DNA of 61,138 nucleotides, taken from a bacterium. Lineage in GTDB: Bacteria > Verrucomicrobiota > Lentisphaeria > Victivallales > GWF2-38-69. A program made the position numbers and the translations under genes. The DNA lies in NCBI GenBank assembly GCA_021781705.1, contig JAJXWI010000009.1, positions 1-61,138 of the forward strand. The letters run 5' to 3'. Below are positions 57,801 through 61,138 of this stretch, one piece after another; position 1 is the stretch's first letter, and each line of letters starts with the position of its first letter. The notes under the pieces are model-generated. The model ran no database searches and was not told where the DNA came from. It was given only the letters and a program-made list of their open reading frames with translations.

Positions 57801-58550
57801 GTGCGCCCAAAAGCATTGACTGAGAGTTTCTCCAAGGTTGGAGAAAAAAGAGACTTCAAAAAAGCACCTGAGAGCCATAAGCCTGCTCAAATGCCTGTCG
57901 AAAAACTTCAAAAAGTACCATTCAAGCAGTTAAGGAAAAGAGATGGGGAAATTGTAGATTTTGAGTCGCAAAGAATCAAGAGTGCAATTGACAAAGCATT
58001 AAGAGCAGCAGGAACAGCAAATAAAAAGATTGCTAATACTGTGTGTAATGATGTGCTGGAATCCCTTGAAAGCTACAGAGAGAAATTTGACGTGCCGGAT
58101 CTTGAACTGATTCAGGATCTCGTTGAAAATGCTTTTATTCGCAGAGGAATGACCAAAGCTGCAAAGGCTTTCATACTTTATCGTGCTCAACATGAGAACA
58201 TAAGGAAAAGCCGTGAAGTTCTAATGGACATTCAGGATTTGGTAGGAACTTACCTTGATAAAGATGACTGGAGAGTAAATGAAAATTCAAATGCCGGCTA
58301 TTCATTTGCAAGTTTATTAAATCATATAAGCGGATCGGTCGTTGCCAATTATACATTAGAGAATATTTATCCTAAAGAAATAGCAGAAGCTCATTCGGAT
58401 GGGGATTTTCATCTTCATGATTTGTCATGTGGAATTGTTGGTTATTGCGCCGGCTGGAGCCTGAGACTTCTTCTAATGGAAGGCTTCAAAGGAAGAGAGG
58501 GGCGTGCGAGTGCTGCGCCCGCTAGGCATTTTGACACAGCCCTTGGATAA
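57801..58550 (+). CDS. nrdD: Class III ribonucleotide reductase, N-terminal part (ATP cone) ending in TAA
   Basis: GTG start with AGAAGGAG seven bases upstream. About 249 residues: a basic lead, an ATP-cone domain (QLRKRDGEIVDFESQRIKSAI), then the start of the catalytic barrel (YSFASLLNHISGSVVANYTLENIYP, FHLHDLSC, PARHFDTALG). A TAA at 58548-58550 stops it just where the family has GQ(I/V)VNF; the Gln codon CAA would differ from TAA by one base. The same frame continues without a break to 59984. So this is one nrdD gene cut by a nonsense change, or a split enzyme with restart at GTG 58554. Confidence 0.9.
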   Translation: MRPKALTESFSKVGEKRDFKKAPESHKPAQMPVEKLQKVPFKQLRKRDGEIVDFESQRIKSAIDKALRAAGTANKKIANTVCNDVLESLESYREKFDVPDLELIQDLVENAFIRRGMTKAAKAFILYRAQHENIRKSREVLMDIQDLVGTYLDKDDWRVNENSNAGYSFASLLNHISGSVVANYTLENIYPKEIAEAHSDGDFHLHDLSCGIVGYCAGWSLRLLLMEGFKGREGRASAAPARHFDTALG

Positions 58551-58553
58551 ATC

Positions 58554-59984
58554 GTGAATTTTATGTGTACTCTTCAAACGGAGTGGGCAGGAGCTCAGGC
58601 TTTCAGTTCTTTTGATACTCTACTTGCGCCATTTGTGAGGGATGATAAGCTGACTTATAGAGAAGTTAAACAGTCAATACAACAGTTTGTTTTTGGTTTA
58701 AATATTGCGAGTCGTTGGGGGCAAACTCCATTTACCAACCTTACTTTCGATTGGGTTGTGCCTGAAGACTTGAAAAATACTCCGGTAATATTGGGGGGGG
58801 AAATACAGGAAGGCAAATATTATGGAGATTACCAGAGTGAAATGGATGTGATAAATAAAGCTTTTCTGGAAATTATGACCTCAGGTGATAGGGATGGAAG
58901 AATTTTCACTTTCCCAATTCCCACCTACAATATTACAGAACATTTTGACTGGAAGACAGATAATGCCAGACTGCTGTTTGAGGTAACAGGGAAGTACGGA
59001 TTGCCGTATTTTCAGAATTTTATAAAAAGTGATTTGAACCCCTGCGACGTAAGAAGTATGTGCTGCAGGCTCCAAATGGATATTCGGGAGTTAAGAAACA
59101 AGACAGGCGGATTATTTGGCGCAGGCGAACAGACTGGGTCAATTGGTGTTGTTACAATAAATCTTCCCAGAATTGGATATCTTGCAAAGACTGAAAAAGA
59201 ATTTTTTGCCCGTCTTAAAAATATCATGAATATGGCGAAAGATTCTCTGGAAATCAAAAGAAAAGCTGTTCAGAAATATCTTGATAATGATTTGCTCCCT
59301 TATACTAAAATTTACCTCCCGACGCTCAAAAATCATTTCAGCACTATCGGGCTTGTTGGAATGAATGAGGCGTGTTTGAATTTCATGGGATGCAGCATTG
59401 CGGATAAGTCTGGCAGAGAGTTTTCCTTGAAAGTCCTTGATTTTATGAGGGAGATAATTTCTGGTTATCAAGAGGAAACAGGGCATATCTATAATCTCGA
59501 AGCAACCCCGGCGGAGGGAACAAGTTACCGCCTTGCAAAAATAGATAAGAAAAAATACTCTGAAATAATTTCTGCCGGAGATTCAGACTGTTATTATACT
59601 AATTCTTCCCAACTGCCTGTCGGCTATACTGACGATCTTTTTGAAGCCCTTGACTTACAAGAAGCATTACAGCAAAAATATACAGGGGGAACAGTATTCC
59701 ACGGTTTTATAGGTGAGAGAATTGAAGATTCGGAACAAACAGCTGCGTTAGTAAAGAAAATCGCAGAGTCTTATAGGATTCCATATTTTACTATAAGCCC
59801 AACTTTTAGTATATGCCCTGTTCATGGCTACATTCCCGGAGAACACGATGAATGCCCAATGGCTCAATGTAAAATAAAATGCGAAATATACTCAAGAGTA
59901 GTAGGATATATGAGGCCTGTAAACAGTTGGAACAGAGGAAAGAAAGAGGAGTTTAAAGAGCGTAGAACCTATAATATTTTATGA
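58554..59984 (+). CDS. nrdD: Class III ribonucleotide reductase, catalytic C-terminal part
   Basis: In frame with the piece above, from GTG three bases after the TAA. About 476 residues: FMCTLQTEWAGAQAFSSFDTLLAPFV, FTFPIPTYNITEHFDW, the active-site Cys region DVRSMCCRL, and the C-terminus with a zinc ribbon (CPVHGYIPGEHDECP...C...C) and the glycyl-radical site in SRVVGYMRPVNSW. All catalytic elements remain; the Shine-Dalgarno before 58554 is poor. A run of eight G bases at 58793-58800 lies within it. NrdG overlaps its last four bases and activates it. Confidence 0.9.
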   Translation: MNFMCTLQTEWAGAQAFSSFDTLLAPFVRDDKLTYREVKQSIQQFVFGLNIASRWGQTPFTNLTFDWVVPEDLKNTPVILGGEIQEGKYYGDYQSEMDVINKAFLEIMTSGDRDGRIFTFPIPTYNITEHFDWKTDNARLLFEVTGKYGLPYFQNFIKSDLNPCDVRSMCCRLQMDIRELRNKTGGLFGAGEQTGSIGVVTINLPRIGYLAKTEKEFFARLKNIMNMAKDSLEIKRKAVQKYLDNDLLPYTKIYLPTLKNHFSTIGLVGMNEACLNFMGCSIADKSGREFSLKVLDFMREIISGYQEETGHIYNLEATPAEGTSYRLAKIDKKKYSEIISAGDSDCYYTNSSQLPVGYTDDLFEALDLQEALQQKYTGGTVFHGFIGERIEDSEQTAALVKKIAESYRIPYFTISPTFSICPVHGYIPGEHDECPMAQCKIKCEIYSRVVGYMRPVNSWNRGKKEEFKERRTYNIL

Positions 59985-60685
59985 ATATTCGCGGGTTAAC
60001 AAAATTTACGCTGATAGATTATCCAAAAAAAATAGCTTGTACAATTTTCGTGGGAGAGTGTAATTTTCTATGTCCTTATTGTCATAATCCATTTTTAGTC
60101 GCGAATAGTGAAAGTCAACCGCTAATACGAAATGATGATTTCTACAGGTTTTTAGATTCAAGAGTCGGGAAGATTGATGCTGTTGTAATAAGCGGTGGAG
60201 AGCCGACATTAAGGAAGGGACTCTTTAAGCTGGCTTCAGAAATAAAGAGGCGCGGGTTCCTTGTAAAATTGGATACAAATGGCTCAAGGCCAAGGGTAGT
60301 TAGGGAGCTTTATGAGAATGATTGCTTAGACTTTATTGGTTTAGACTATAAGGGACCGAAGGCAAAATATAATTTAATTAACGGAACAAATGAATTAGGA
60401 TTATACGAGAAAATTACTGAAACAATTTCATATGTGATATCTAAAAGCATAAGTTGTGATATAAGAACCACGGCACACAAAAATCTTCTTTCTGAACAGG
60501 ATATAGCTGCAATGAGGGCAGAACTTAGCGGGCTTGGAGTAAAAAACTGGACGCTTCAGCAGTTTAATCCGACTGAAGTAATGGATGAGGATTTGAAAAA
60601 TATCCCGACATATTCAGATACTGAACTTTTGGATATTGCTCAAAGTTTGCCACTCACAAAAGTTCGAAATATAAAAAATATTTAA
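59981..60685 (+). CDS. nrdG: Anaerobic ribonucleotide reductase activase
   Basis: 234 residues. Radical SAM motif CNFLCPYC (C-x3-C-x2-C) at about residues 25-32, followed by VISGGEPTLRKGL. It makes the glycyl radical on NrdD using SAM. The start codon overlaps the nrdD end by four bases, so they are translated together and share the B12-riboswitch control. Confidence 0.94.
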   Translation: MNIRGLTKFTLIDYPKKIACTIFVGECNFLCPYCHNPFLVANSESQPLIRNDDFYRFLDSRVGKIDAVVISGGEPTLRKGLFKLASEIKRRGFLVKLDTNGSRPRVVRELYENDCLDFIGLDYKGPKAKYNLINGTNELGLYEKITETISYVISKSISCDIRTTAHKNLLSEQDIAAMRAELSGLGVKNWTLQQFNPTEVMDEDLKNIPTYSDTELLDIAQSLPLTKVRNIKNI

Positions 60686-60738
60686 CCTCTTATTATTTTA
60701 CCAGCCAAAAGGAAACGTAAGAATTCAGCAACGCATGT

Positions 60739-60886
60739 GACGAGGCGAGCTTTTACCATGAGTTTCAACAAAGCCGTCTCGTCCGCATCCCTTACGGTTC
60801 TGTATGGAGGGACGCACTTTTACCATGCGTTTTAGCAAGGCCGTTGCGTCCGCATACGTTAGGCTCTGACAAAGCAGGGCCCTCCA
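60739..60886. repeat. Palindromic repeat cluster with covarying stems
   Basis: Two units 67 bases apart share the core cttttaccatg (60750-60760; 60817-60827) and a downstream gccgt...cgtccgcat. Stems differ with compensation: unit A ggcgag (60744-60749)/ctcgtc (60778-60783); unit B ggacgca (60810-60816)/tgcgtcc (60845-60851). An outer pair tggaggg (60805-60811)/ccctcca (60880-60886) encloses unit B. On the minus strand 60862-60885 is a copy of the hairpin at 55155-55178. No ORF is present here. Confidence 0.7.
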
Positions 60887-60936
60887 ACTCATTTTTCAGT
60901 ATTCGCTATTTGCACATAGTTTTGTGAATGTTTACT

Positions 60937-60970
60937 AGCAGCCTGTCGGACTTCGTCTCGACATCCTGCT
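60937..60970. repeat. Large imperfect stem-loop
   Basis: Arms agcag-cc-tgtcg (60937-60948) and cgaca-tc-ctgct (60959-60970) give ten of twelve pairs with a ten-base loop. Lies directly before the hairpin at 60974; part of the palindromic region after nrdG. Confidence 0.6.
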
Positions 60971-60973
60971 AAT

Positions 60974-60997
60974 AAAATTTCACCTGCGTGAAATTTT
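60974..60997. terminator. Perfect 10-bp hairpin with 4-base loop
   Basis: Arms aaaatttcac (60974-60983) and gtgaaatttt (60988-60997) around ctgc. With runs of A before and T after the core it can act as a terminator in both directions. It lies about 290 bases after nrdG. Confidence 0.6.
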
Positions 60998-61138
60998 GCA
61001 ATTTTCTCCACTGATACATATAAAATTTTAGTGTGAACTCTTGCTTTTAGCTCATAAAATGGTTTTTCCTGCGCATAAACAGGCGCTTTGCCTCTGTTAC
61101 GTACTGGCGGCCTGCATATTCATTAGATTGAATAAGCG
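60998..61138. other. Non-coding window end
   Basis: About 140 bases with no ORF and no clear structure beyond the neighbouring palindromes. Confidence 0.4.

Noticed and set aside
57801-59984. An altered genetic code reading TAA as Gln
   Set aside because: Many intact genes here (for example fabF, pyrG, carB) end properly at TAA, so TAA is a stop.
1-61138. CRISPR array or cas genes
   Set aside because: No set of regularly spaced identical repeats and no cas-like protein was found.

Overview
The window (61,138 bases, AT-rich) looks like a chromosomal stretch of a Gram-negative, probably anaerobic bacterium. Support for Gram-negative: an RND efflux pump with a periplasmic adaptor, LolA-like and LysM envelope proteins, a lipobox lipoprotein. 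Support for anaerobic life: an oxygen-sensitive class III ribonucleotide reductase with its activase and several radical-SAM enzymes. Gene content and the intergenic hairpin repeats would fit a Lentisphaerota/PVC-type or similar uncultured lineage, but this is an impression and not shown by the sequence.

Layout. 1-225: end of a DDE transposase running into an IS3-like terminus. 225-9452 (minus): envelope and core genes (LolA-like, LysM, ybeY, 7TM-HD phosphodiesterase, phoH, LysM lipoprotein), then the fatty-acid cluster fabD-fabG-acpP-fabF with a hairpin between acpP and fabF. 9599-13779: YgiQ-type radical SAM protein, tRNA-Asp, a methyltransferase and rsmG. 14161-23637 is accessory: a NitT/TauT-type ABC importer, a radical SAM/SPASM protein, an Imm5-like protein, a secreted protein, a DHA2 efflux pump, and a sensor SpoIIE phosphatase bracketed by direct copies of an IS3-type end. 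23638-30448 (plus): M16C peptidase, acetolactate synthase small subunit, zinc-ribbon protein, GT39-like membrane glycosyltransferase, rlmN. 30468-34755 (minus): RND pump and adaptor. 35092-41752 (plus): GH3 glucosidase, NAD(P)HX repair enzyme, two unknown proteins, rfbD. 41740-43787 (minus): pheA, xseA. 44010-54760 (plus): small basic ORFs, pyrG, carA, secreted protein, GT39-like protein, carB, aroA. 55201-57342 (minus): rnr. 57650-60685 (plus): a cobalamin riboswitch followed by nrdD, broken by one in-frame TAA, and nrdG. 60686-61138 is non-coding and rich in palindromic repeats.

How parts work together: the fab genes make acyl chains; carA/carB/pyrG serve pyrimidine and arginine synthesis; pheA and aroA serve aromatic amino acids. 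The best regulatory find is the B12 riboswitch in front of the B12-independent nrdDG, which suggests a second, B12-dependent reductase elsewhere in the genome. The best genetic oddity is the exact CAA-to-TAA-type interruption of nrdD with a GTG three bases later. A family of short hairpins with conserved loop and compensating stem changes (55155-55178 and 60739-60886) is a likely undescribed extragenic repeat of this genome.
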